64,000 bases of DNA, taken from the NCBI GenBank assembly GCA_015231825.1, contig JADGAV010000005.1, positions 33,208 to 97,207 on the forward strand, written 5' to 3'. Position numbers and translations under genes: made by a program. This DNA comes from SAR324 cluster bacterium. Its GTDB lineage: Bacteria; SAR324; NAC60-12. The stretch's first letter is position 1. Each line of letters opens with the position of its first letter. The notes below the pieces were generated by a model. That model had not been told where the DNA came from. It was given only the letters and a program-made list of their open reading frames with translations, and searched no databases. Positions 57,187 to 64,000 of this stretch are shown here, piece by piece.

Positions 57187-57394
57187 ATGACAGCTTACAT
57201 GGTGATTGAATACCTCCTGCCGGACTGCAAAGATCAGATTTATGACCGGTTTCAACAGAAGGGGAGAATGCTTCCAGCTGGTATGGAATACACTGAAAGC
57301 AGGTTGGAAAAGGAACCGATGTTTTCAGTTGATTAAAGGGGACAGTCCCCTTTTAATACAAACCGGGATTTTACAGGTGAATTTCGGAGTATGA
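57187..57394 (+). pseudogene. Frameshifted, truncated DUF3303-like gene
   Basis: From ATG 57187 the protein reads TAYMVIEYLLPDCKDQIYDRF, then GRMLPAGMEYTESRLEKEP, a good match to the start of DUF3303 proteins (roughly 90 residues in the family), but it stops at 57336. The family's next block, CFQL(M/I), is found in the overlapping frame (NRCFQLIKGD) just before the stop, so a frameshift lies near 57320. Beyond LIK the sequence is a GGGGACAG repeat instead of the rest of the domain. The gene is therefore both frameshifted and cut short. Confidence 0.6.
57335..57354. terminator. Intrinsic terminator at end of the methylated-amine cluster
   Basis: A 7-bp G+C-rich stem AAAGGGG/CCCCTTT with a 5-base ACAGT loop runs straight into TTTT on the plus strand; the mirror arrangement (AAAA... 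on the other side) would also serve the minus strand. About 210 bases after the dgcA-like stop. Confidence 0.6.
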
Positions 57395-57448
57395 AACTTT
57401 TGTTTTGAATGGAGTTTTATTACAGCCTGACCAGACTGACTACGCTGC

Positions 57449-57688
57449 TCACGAAAATCCGTTGCTCGCGCAGGGCGGCGCGCTTTCTGGACTTGCACAG
57501 GCCGAAGGCAGGTCGCCAGTCGCACACGGAATCCCGGCTGTTCCTCCCACGGCGAAGGCGCTCAGTTTTCGATGGGTTTCGCTTCCTTCACATTGGGGGC
57601 ACTCAATCTGGAGGTCCATTTCAGAACTTCTGCGCAGTTCTGTAAAACTGCTTGAACAGGAGTGACATTCATATTCATAAAGTGGCAT
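57449..57688 (-). CDS. FmdB-family zinc-ribbon protein
   Basis: A 79-residue protein whose first 50 residues are the FmdB regulatory/zinc-ribbon domain: MPLYEYECHSC with a second CPQC pair about 22 residues on. The C-terminal third is low-complexity (Ala/Ser/Pro/Cys). FmdB proteins occur beside one-carbon and amide metabolism genes; their action is not well defined. ATG 57688 with GGAG 8 bases upstream. Confidence 0.85.
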   Translation of the reverse strand: MPLYEYECHSCSSSFTELRRSSEMDLQIECPQCEGSETHRKLSAFAVGGTAGIPCATGDLPSACASPESAPPCASNGFS

Positions 57689-58069
57689 TTATTTCTCCAG
57701 GAGAAAGAATTTTGAAATGATGATCGAAGTGCTACAAAAAGTTCTCAAAATCGTCTGTTTTTATACCGGATTGACTTGGAAAAAATCCCTGACGGGTTTT
57801 AGCCCAAGCCTCTAAAACTTGGTCATAAATTTTAATTCCAAGCGATTGAAAAAGCAATACCAAAGGTGCAGTGCGGATGAGTTGAGTGGTTCTTTCAGGA
57901 CGAATTTTGGCTCTTGTGAACATATTTCTGATCGAACACCGTTCATCAGATTGACTCAACAGTTTCTGTATATGACTTGATATTTAATTAAAAGCTGTGT
58001 TAAAACAGCATCTTAAGACCAACACGGCCCACTTGTACAATTTTTCCCTATATTCTCCCAGAAAATGAT
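57689..58069. other. Intergenic region, fmdB / secreted amidohydrolase operon
   Basis: About 381 bases between divergent genes. A 75-codon minus-strand frame (57732-57959) has no recognisable domain and no ribosome site that convinces me. The promoter of the 58070 operon should lie in the A+T-rich 57960-58060. Confidence 0.45.
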
Positions 58070-58900
58070 ATGAAGCCGAACTTTATGCTAAAATGCATTG
58101 CCGCCGTCAGTCTGCTTGTTTTTTCAGTTCCGGTTTATGCTGAGCAGCTTCCCCTGATAGACGCCCATATTCATTACAGTCACGATGCCTGGACCATGCT
58201 GCCCGCCAGGGAAGCGATTGCTGTGCTGAGAAAAGCCGGACTGAAAAAAGCAATGGTCTCGAGTTCCAGTGATGACGGCACCCAAAAATTGTTCGAAGAA
58301 GCCCCGGATTTGATTGTCCCGGTTCTGCGTCCTTACCGGCAAAGGGGAGAAACCGGCACCTGGATGAATGATGATTCGATTGTCGATATGATCGAGCAGC
58401 GTTTGAAGCGCTATCGCTATGCGGGAATCGGAGAGTTTCATATCTTTGGGGATGATGCAAATCTGCCGGTGATGCGGCGTGTGGTGGAACTGGCCAGGGA
58501 ATACAAGCTATTTCTCCACGCACATTCAGATCAGGCCGCAATCGAACAAATTTTCAAGCTGGACCCTGAGGCTCGCGTGCTCTGGGCGCATTCAGGATTT
58601 GATTCGCCAGAGGAAATTGCAAAACTGCTTGCTAAATACAAACGCTTGTGGGCTGACCTGGCATTTCGTTCTGAACACGCTGATGGCGACAAAGTGGACC
58701 CGGAGTGGGAAAAACTCTTTCTCGAGTTTCCAGATCGGATCCTGCTTGGAACCGATACCTTTACTCCGGAACGCTGGTACTATGTCGTAGAAAATGCTGA
58801 GCAGAGCCGTGCATGGCTGCAGAGTTTGCCTCGGGATCTTGCCGAAAATATTGCATATAAAAATGCTGAAGCTTTAATCCGTTCCGGAGATTTTCAATGA
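58070..58900 (+). CDS. Periplasmic amidohydrolase-family (TIM-barrel metal-dependent) protein
   Basis: A 276-residue precursor with signal peptide (cleavage after VPVYA, about residue 24). The mature part is a small amidohydrolase barrel: His33-x-His35 (DAHIHY), HAHSD near 143-147, WAHSGF and LLGTDTF. Metal-dependent hydrolases of this type are usually cytoplasmic, so export is noteworthy. Substrate unknown. Its stop overlaps the next start (ATGA), coupling it to the YtkA-like and peroxidase genes. Confidence 0.82.
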   Translation: MKPNFMLKCIAAVSLLVFSVPVYAEQLPLIDAHIHYSHDAWTMLPAREAIAVLRKAGLKKAMVSSSSDDGTQKLFEEAPDLIVPVLRPYRQRGETGTWMNDDSIVDMIEQRLKRYRYAGIGEFHIFGDDANLPVMRRVVELAREYKLFLHAHSDQAAIEQIFKLDPEARVLWAHSGFDSPEEIAKLLAKYKRLWADLAFRSEHADGDKVDPEWEKLFLEFPDRILLGTDTFTPERWYYVVENAEQSRAWLQSLPRDLAENIAYKNAEALIRSGDFQ

Positions 58901-59319
58901 AACCGGTTTTTGTCACGTTGCTCCTTTTCAGTTTACTGAGTGGATTTTCTGTAAGAGCCGAAGCAGACGTTTGCCAACCCGAAGAGGGGAAATTGATTGC
59001 AGAGCTCAAATCGGACCGGTATCGGATTGCCGTTTCCTCGCTTTCCGGATCAGTTCGCGTTGGGAAACCATTTTCTGTGACTGCTGTCGTCTGTGATCAA
59101 AAAGGCGCTCCGGCTGATGTGAATTTCAGGATGGATGCCTGGATGCCTCAGCACAATCACGGTATGAATTACCGCCCTGCAGTCACTCGAAAATCCACCG
59201 GACATTTTCTTGTTGAAGGTTTGATGATGCACATGCCCGGAATGTGGCAATTCACTTTCAAGATTGGAGAAGGGAGCGATTTGCTGCGTTTAAGCAGCGA
59301 TTTTGTCCTTGAAAAATGA
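58897..59319 (+). CDS. YtkA/FixH-like secreted protein
   Basis: A 140-residue precursor with signal peptide (cleavage near VRAEA). The mature part is a small beta-sandwich of the YtkA-like type with conserved AWMPQHNHGMNY and a second Met/His cluster (GLMMHMPGMWQ). Cys26 and Cys66 could form a disulfide. The His/Met-rich motifs are suitable for copper binding, which is inference. Start and stop overlap both neighbours by 4 bases. Confidence 0.72.
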   Translation: MKPVFVTLLLFSLLSGFSVRAEADVCQPEEGKLIAELKSDRYRIAVSSLSGSVRVGKPFSVTAVVCDQKGAPADVNFRMDAWMPQHNHGMNYRPAVTRKSTGHFLVEGLMMHMPGMWQFTFKIGEGSDLLRLSSDFVLEK

Positions 59320-60530
59320 TTTCATCCATTCGCAACGCGCTGTTGCTATTCCTCGCCATCGCAGTTTTCCATACCCAGGCGACGGCGAAAGAACCTGTTG
59401 GGCTGATAGATTTCACAGAAGCAGAACTGGCTATGATTGTGAATCATGGCCCCTGGCCTCCCCGATTTTCAACCGACCCCAGCAATCGTTTTTCAGGAAT
59501 GCCTGAGGCCATTGTTCTAGGGGAAAAACTCTTCTTTGACCCTCGCCTCTCTGCAAACGGAAGGATCTCGTGTGCATCCTGTCACGATTCTCTGAAAGGA
59601 TTTACGGATGCTCTCCCCACCGGCAAAGGGACCACCCCTCTTACCCGCAACACGACAAGTGTGGTGAACCTGCGATGGAATCGCTGGTTTGGGTGGGATG
59701 GAGCGAATGACAGCCTTTGGGCGCAAAGCGTGCGACCGATCACTTTGAACTCAGAAATGGGGAATACCCGGCAAAAAGTCGCCCAACTTTTAAGGGAAGA
59801 ATCGGACTATGCCTGCCGGATTAAGAAACTGGGTGTGGACAATCCGGTGGTTCTGGAGGATGAAGCCCTGTTCATCATCGCCGGGAAAGTGATTGCAGCA
59901 TACATGGAAACTCTGGTGACCGAGAAATCGGAATTTGATCATTTTCGGGAGGCGTTTGAAAAGGGAAACCTCAAAGCTGCTGCTCAGTACCCTCTTTCAG
60001 CGCAAAGGGGTCTGAAAATTTTTGTGGGGCAAGGCCGATGCAGTCTTTGTCATTTTGGACCGCTCTTCAGCAACGGAGAATTTGAGGATATCGGGATTTC
60101 TTATTTTATCCCGGGAGGAATAGACAAAGGCCGATACGGCGGAATTCAATCGCTGAAGAAAAATCCTTATAATTTACTCGGTCCCTTCAATGACGATCCC
60201 GGTAGGAAAACAGCTGCGAAAACCCGCTTTGTTACCCTGCAGCATCGCAACTGGGGAGAATTTCGTGTCCCTTCTCTTCGCAACATCATGCTCACCGCCC
60301 CTTATACTCACAATGGAAGTTTGAGTACCCTTGAGGACGTTGTCCGGCACTATTCTGATTTGAATCTGGAACGCCTGCACAGCGATGGAGGATCGCTGCT
60401 AAAACCTTTAAATCTGAATGAACAATCGATTCAGGATCTGGTCGCTTTTTTGCGAACCCTCACCGCTCCGCTTTCCCCGTCTCCCTACGCCGAACCTCAA
60501 ACTCGTTGCGTCATGACCGATCTTCGTTAA
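59316..60530 (+). CDS. Di-haem cytochrome c peroxidase/MauG-family protein
   Basis: A 404-residue precursor with signal peptide (about 1-24) and two haem c sites: Cys86-Ala-Ser-Cys89-His90 and Cys242-Ser-Leu-Cys245-His246. The C-terminal PSLRNIMLTAPYTHNG motif is typical of the CCP/MauG family. Periplasmic. Members reduce hydrogen peroxide or carry out protein cross-link oxidation; the axial-ligand difference that separates the two is not settled by eye. Last gene of a three-gene coupled operon. Confidence 0.9.
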   Translation: MISSIRNALLLFLAIAVFHTQATAKEPVGLIDFTEAELAMIVNHGPWPPRFSTDPSNRFSGMPEAIVLGEKLFFDPRLSANGRISCASCHDSLKGFTDALPTGKGTTPLTRNTTSVVNLRWNRWFGWDGANDSLWAQSVRPITLNSEMGNTRQKVAQLLREESDYACRIKKLGVDNPVVLEDEALFIIAGKVIAAYMETLVTEKSEFDHFREAFEKGNLKAAAQYPLSAQRGLKIFVGQGRCSLCHFGPLFSNGEFEDIGISYFIPGGIDKGRYGGIQSLKKNPYNLLGPFNDDPGRKTAAKTRFVTLQHRNWGEFRVPSLRNIMLTAPYTHNGSLSTLEDVVRHYSDLNLERLHSDGGSLLKPLNLNEQSIQDLVAFLRTLTAPLSPSPYAEPQTRCVMTDLR

Positions 60531-60742
60531 AAATGGACTGATTGATCTCAGGTGTCTTATTTTATAAAAGGGCGCCCTCAGTGGAAATGTCCAGATTTTC
60601 TTTCCGGGAGACTCCATTCAATCCTTTTCGGGAGAATCAGTTCTGCAGAGGAAGAACATGAGCATCCGTCACTCGATTTCGGGCCAGGAAATTCAGTAAT
60701 CCTAGAACTAACTTTGCCTAAAGGCAGAATTCCCGTAATCCC

Positions 60743-60961
60743 TCAGATGAATTTTCTGAGCATGCGTTGAACCCCCGGGCCGACAATTAAACTGATCATC
60801 GGGACAATAATCAGCGTCATGACGAATGTCTGGGCAGCCAAAGGCCACGATAAGCCCAGTTGCCGAAATGCCCACAAGATCAATGTAACAAACGGCCAGA
60901 CAACAATCCAAATGCAGAAAAGCCGAATGAGAGTGAGAGAAAGATTCAGTTTTTTATTCAT
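60743..60961 (-). CDS. DUF2798-like small membrane protein
   Basis: A 72-residue protein with two membrane helices (about 10-32 and 43-65). It resembles DUF2798 (helix, PLAAQTFVMTLIIVPMISLIVGP, short basic tail). Its start overlaps the stop of the upstream EamA gene by 4 bases (ATGA), so the two are coupled. Function unknown. Confidence 0.7.
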   Translation of the reverse strand: MNKKLNLSLTLIRLFCIWIVVWPFVTLILWAFRQLGLSWPLAAQTFVMTLIIVPMISLIVGPGVQRMLRKFI

Positions 60962-61830
60962 ATCGCCTTTTTCAGGGGCTGGCTTTCACAATATGCGATG
61001 AACAACCCGGCGGCAATCACCAGAGTGATGCCGATCCAGGTCCATTGGTCCGGAAAAGCCTGAAAGACATACCAGCCAAATGCAGTCGCAACAAGCAATT
61101 GTACGTATTGAAAAGGGGCAATTGTTGATGCCGGGGCAAAACGAAAAGCGGTGATCATGAGAACCTGACCAATGCTCGTCAAAACGAAAAAGAACAAGAT
61201 CAACAAGGCATCTTCGTATTGGGGAATTGTCCCCCGAAATGGTCCCAAAGGAGTCAGCAGGATGGATGACGTGATGCCCATGTAGAACACGGCAACAAAA
61301 GGCGGTGTGTATTTTGCCAGAGTCCGGTTGATCATATAAAACAAACCCAGGCTGCACCCTGCGCCAAGCGCGAGGTAGTAGCCGAAACGGTTTCCGCTGA
61401 AATCCGGACGCAATATGATCAATACTCCGACAAAGCCGAAAATTATTGCCAACCATCGGGTTTTTCCAACGGTTTCTTTTAATACAAAGGGAGACAAAGC
61501 AGTCACCACCAGGGGAGCTACGAAAACCAGGGCCGTGGTGTCGGCCAGGGGGATGTACTGCACAGCAACATAAAAGCCTCCCACACCCAGCGTGACAAAA
61601 ACACCGCGCAGGAACTGAAGGCCAAGAGGCTTGGGCAAGATCACGTTCCACCCGTGCCGAGACACGATGAACGGCATAAAGATCAAGGAGATAATGAGCA
61701 TCTGGACCCAGAGAATAAAAATCGGGTCGTAGCTGGCACCCAGAATTTTAATGAGTCCATCTTTGGTGGCATTAACTCCAACAGCCGTTGCCATCATGCC
61801 AATGCCGATTAGGGGACGATTTTCTGACAA
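60958..61830 (-). CDS. EamA/DMT-family transporter
   Basis: A 290-residue membrane protein with ten helices made of two EamA repeats (GIGMMATAVGVNATKDGL at the start of the first; ALGAGCSLGLFYMINRTLAKY at the start of the second). The best start is TTG 61830, preceded by GGAG at 8 bases; an earlier TTG at 61875 has no such site. Substrate unknown, typically an amino-acid-like metabolite efflux or uptake. Coupled to the DUF2798 gene downstream. Confidence 0.85.
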   Translation of the reverse strand: MSENRPLIGIGMMATAVGVNATKDGLIKILGASYDPIFILWVQMLIISLIFMPFIVSRHGWNVILPKPLGLQFLRGVFVTLGVGGFYVAVQYIPLADTTALVFVAPLVVTALSPFVLKETVGKTRWLAIIFGFVGVLIILRPDFSGNRFGYYLALGAGCSLGLFYMINRTLAKYTPPFVAVFYMGITSSILLTPLGPFRGTIPQYEDALLILFFFVLTSIGQVLMITAFRFAPASTIAPFQYVQLLVATAFGWYVFQAFPDQWTWIGITLVIAAGLFIAYCESQPLKKAI

Positions 61831-61920
61831 GAGGAATTCTCCATTAAACCATTGGGGAAGCTCAATGGAAAGCAAATAGGAAACCCGATTCAGGCTTTTT
61901 CTCAGTTGGCGAGGAAAATT

Positions 61921-63015
61921 TTAAGTTTTAACCTGCACCTCAATGTTTAAAAGCTTTGCGGCATTGAGGCCCATCACCAGGGCCTTGTCGTCTTCTGAAA
62001 GTCCCTGAACGGAGTCGACGTGGCCAACCGGGTCGGGCTCGGCCATGTCGTAGGGATAGTCGGTTCCCATAATAATGTGATCCGCACCCCAGGTCTCGAT
62101 CATATAACGCAGCTGATGTTCCGTGAAGACGACCGTGTCAAAATAGAATTTCCTGAGGTATTCCGATGGCGCCTTGCTGATCGTCTGGCGGCAATCGTCA
62201 CGCAGGTGATAAGGATGATCAAAGCGTCCCGAGTAGGTAGGAATATAACCGCCGCCGTGAGCGACACAGAATTTAAGACCGGGATAACGCTCGAGATACC
62301 CGTCAAAAATTAAATGACCGACAGCCAGGGCGGATTCCAGAGGATGGCCGATGGTGTTGCGGAAATAATGATCATCCATTCGTTCAACAAAGCTGGTGCC
62401 GATCGGATGGATGAAAATCAAAGCGTTTCTTTCTTCGCACCGGGCAAAAAATTTCTCAAGACCCGCACGGGTCAGATCCTTTCCATTGACATGGGTCGAA
62501 ATTTCCACTCCTTTGAAATTCAGTTCGTCCAGACAGCGGTCGAGTTCTGCAACGGCCATCTCAGGGTTCTGCAATGGCACGGTTCCAAGCCCGACAAAAC
62601 GTTTGGGGTGAGTGGCAACGACCTCAGCGATGCGGTCATTGACCAGTCGAGATGAGTCGCGGGTAAAACCGGGATCATAGCTATAATTATAGTGAAAAGG
62701 AGAAGTTGAGATCACCTGCAGATCAATACCCTGGGCATCCATATCCTGCAGCCTCACTTCGGGTTCTGTCAGTTTCGGCAAAATTCTGGTTTGCAGAGCG
62801 GTGTTGATCTTTTTGGTCACTGGATTGGTATCAATCATTTTTCGGCCACTGTCGTCCGGCGAAAGGGCCTGCAGCAATTTGTCAGCTTCCGGCACATGAA
62901 TGTGACAGTGAATATCGACGGTGAAATGTTTGTGATTGCGCACAACCGTTTGAGTGCGGGATTGATTTCCTCCGCTTTGATCAGCAGAATTTTGATGGGT
63001 GCATTTAAAAAACAT
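61921..63015 (-). CDS. Amidohydrolase 2 / ACMSD-like metal-dependent hydrolase or decarboxylase
   Basis: A 364-residue barrel protein of the aminocarboxymuconate-semialdehyde decarboxylase family. Zinc-site motifs: DIHCHIH, IHPIG, VAHGGGYIP and MGTDYPYD. Family members decarboxylate aromatic acids or hydrolyse related compounds. The first 30 residues are a polar, probably disordered extension; ATG 63015 has a GGAG site 6 bases upstream. The next upstream gene on this strand is an acyl-CoA dehydrogenase, so a catabolic operon is likely. Confidence 0.86.
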   Translation of the reverse strand: MFFKCTHQNSADQSGGNQSRTQTVVRNHKHFTVDIHCHIHVPEADKLLQALSPDDSGRKMIDTNPVTKKINTALQTRILPKLTEPEVRLQDMDAQGIDLQVISTSPFHYNYSYDPGFTRDSSRLVNDRIAEVVATHPKRFVGLGTVPLQNPEMAVAELDRCLDELNFKGVEISTHVNGKDLTRAGLEKFFARCEERNALIFIHPIGTSFVERMDDHYFRNTIGHPLESALAVGHLIFDGYLERYPGLKFCVAHGGGYIPTYSGRFDHPYHLRDDCRQTISKAPSEYLRKFYFDTVVFTEHQLRYMIETWGADHIIMGTDYPYDMAEPDPVGHVDSVQGLSEDDKALVMGLNAAKLLNIEVQVKT

Positions 63016-63197
63016 GAAGGGCTCCAGGTTAAAAAGAAAAATAGTTCACACGTTCGGAATTACCGTTGCCGTGCCTCAAAGACTGATTTAGAAACTTGCC
63101 CGTGAGCATTGGATACTGGATTAAGATTTTAGATGAAAATTTGTCAGAATATTTTTTCTGCAACAGAAGTTCCGCCAAACGCGGCATTGAAGAAAAA

Positions 63198-64000
63198 TCA
63201 GTCTGCATAGATAAAGTTTGCCGCCTTTAAAAACAAAGTTCGATTCACTCCATCTGAATGAAGGAAAGCAGCAGCATCTCGAACCAGTTTTTCGACTCCA
63301 AACTCCTTCATATACCCATGTCCTCCATGGATTTCAAGACACCATGTGGCAATTTTCCATCCGGTTTGCGAGGCAAATGCTTTCGGGTAGACCCCCAGTG
63401 TTTTGTTCCATCCCTTTTCCTGATTGTCGGCAAGATAACAGGCTTTATGGATATAGGTTCTTGCCACATCCAGAAGCATTTGCATTTCTGATAACTGTGC
63501 TCGAATACCGTCGTGCTCAATCAGCGGCTTTCCTCCCTGGACACGAATTTTGGCCCAATCGAGAGCTTTTTCGTAGAGGGCGTCCGCACAACCCAGGACA
63601 CTCGCCCCCGCATAGGCGTTGGACTGAGGAAAAAACTCGGCTAAAACGCCGAATCCTTTGCCTGTTTCTCCGATAACGTTTTCATCAGGGATAAAACAAT
63701 CTTGAAAAATCAGTTCAGCATTATTGGCGAGACGTTCTCCCATTTTGTCATGAACCCGACCGATTGTGAATCCGGGCCGATCTCGTTCTACGAGAAAACA
63801 GGTACTTCCGGTGGAAAGTGTTTTTTCCTTCTCCGTCTGCACAAAGAGAAGATAGAATTTTGCCCGATTCCCGTTGGAAATAAAATGCTTCATCCCATTG
63901 ACAACCCAACCCCCTTCAATTCGTTCTGCCACGGTATTGAACGGAGCAGGATGGGGCAAAAAATAATTTGAAGCATTGTCCGGTTCTGTAATTCCGATGG
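63198..64000 (-). CDS. Acyl-CoA dehydrogenase, C-terminal part (cut by window edge)
   Basis: About 266 residues are visible and the frame continues past base 64000 (reading GITEPDNASNYF at the edge, the usual FAD-side motif of the middle domain). Downstream are the middle beta domain, the C-terminal helical domain and the IHGGHGYMKEFGVEKLVRDA motif of the active-site region. It oxidises an acyl-CoA at the alpha-beta position and passes electrons to ETF. The N-terminal third lies outside the window. Confidence 0.92.
   Translation of the reverse strand, partial: IGITEPDNASNYFLPHPAPFNTVAERIEGGWVVNGMKHFISNGNRAKFYLLFVQTEKEKTLSTGSTCFLVERDRPGFTIGRVHDKMGERLANNAELIFQDCFIPDENVIGETGKGFGVLAEFFPQSNAYAGASVLGCADALYEKALDWAKIRVQGGKPLIEHDGIRAQLSEMQMLLDVARTYIHKACYLADNQEKGWNKTLGVYPKAFASQTGWKIATWCLEIHGGHGYMKEFGVEKLVRDAAAFLHSDGVNRTLFLKAANFIYAD

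Noticed and set aside
57732..57959. 75-codon minus-strand frame
   Set aside because: No recognisable domain, no Shine-Dalgarno sequence, and flanked by typical promoter-like A+T-rich sequence.
60552..60770. 72-codon plus-strand frame after the peroxidase gene
   Set aside because: It overlaps the 3' end of the DUF2798 gene on the other strand, has no ribosome site and no domain.

Overview
This is a chromosome segment of a heterotrophic Gram-negative bacterium. Gram-negative markers are an outer-membrane phospholipase A, periplasmic c-type cytochromes, FadBA, Pel exopolysaccharide genes, a sigma54 activator and a DUF1127 protein. Many genes handle methylated amines, sulfonate-like diols and acyl-CoA, which suits a free-living, probably marine, proteobacterium. 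Lineage cannot be fixed from the sequence; a SAR324/deltaproteobacterial or gammaproteobacterial source is a weak guess. I found no rRNA, tRNA, CRISPR array, prophage or complete insertion sequence.

Layout. (1) 0.3-3.3 kb, minus: a MEDS-domain sensor overlapping a hybrid histidine kinase. (2) 3.8-10.8 kb, plus: fadB-fadA, an M20 amidohydrolase, a benzoate-CoA-ligase-like enzyme and an alpha/beta hydrolase, apparently one catabolic operon, with an MFS transporter gene running into its 3' end. (3) 12.5-19.0 kb, plus: a compact pel cluster (GH114-only PelA, PelD, PelE, PelF, PelG) without pelB, pelC or a deacetylase. (4) 19.2-32 kb: a sarcosine-oxidase-like flavoprotein, a PPOX protein, typA, a SpoIIAA-like protein, a TPR glycosyltransferase-like membrane protein, pldA, a DUF4268 protein, a cyclic-nucleotide-binding protein, PhyH, GST and a Cys/Met-metabolism PLP enzyme. 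(5) 32.5-35.3 kb: an MFS transporter and an HpsN/HisD-like dehydrogenase with a striking leader hairpin. (6) 35.4-39.8 kb: a hybrid kinase, a sigma54-dependent response regulator ending in a 24-bp perfect inverted repeat, then a sigma54-like promoter and a DUF1127 gene.

(7) 39.8-57.1 kb is the most interesting part. A tandem-domain Lrp/AsnC regulator is divergent from fourteen plus-strand genes: soxDAGB, a DAO-family flavoprotein, MetV-like and MetF-like methylenetetrahydrofolate reductase subunits, a methyl-THF:corrinoid methyltransferase, a corrinoid-protein activase, a non-pyrrolysine MttB-family methyltransferase, its corrinoid protein, a small PF13769-type protein, and a DgcA-like demethylase. 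Together they could strip every methyl group from a quaternary amine such as glycine betaine: the first by corrinoid chemistry, the second by DgcA, the third by sarcosine oxidase, all ending as methylene-THF. The three proteins that must dock on the corrinoid protein each carry a short tail with seven arginines, while the corrinoid protein has an extremely acidic N-terminal tail. I propose this is an electrostatic tethering system.

(8) 57.1-64 kb: a decayed DUF3303 gene with a terminator, FmdB, a secreted amidohydrolase/YtkA-like/di-haem peroxidase operon, DUF2798 with an EamA transporter, an ACMSD-like amidohydrolase and the C-terminal part of an acyl-CoA dehydrogenase cut by the right edge.
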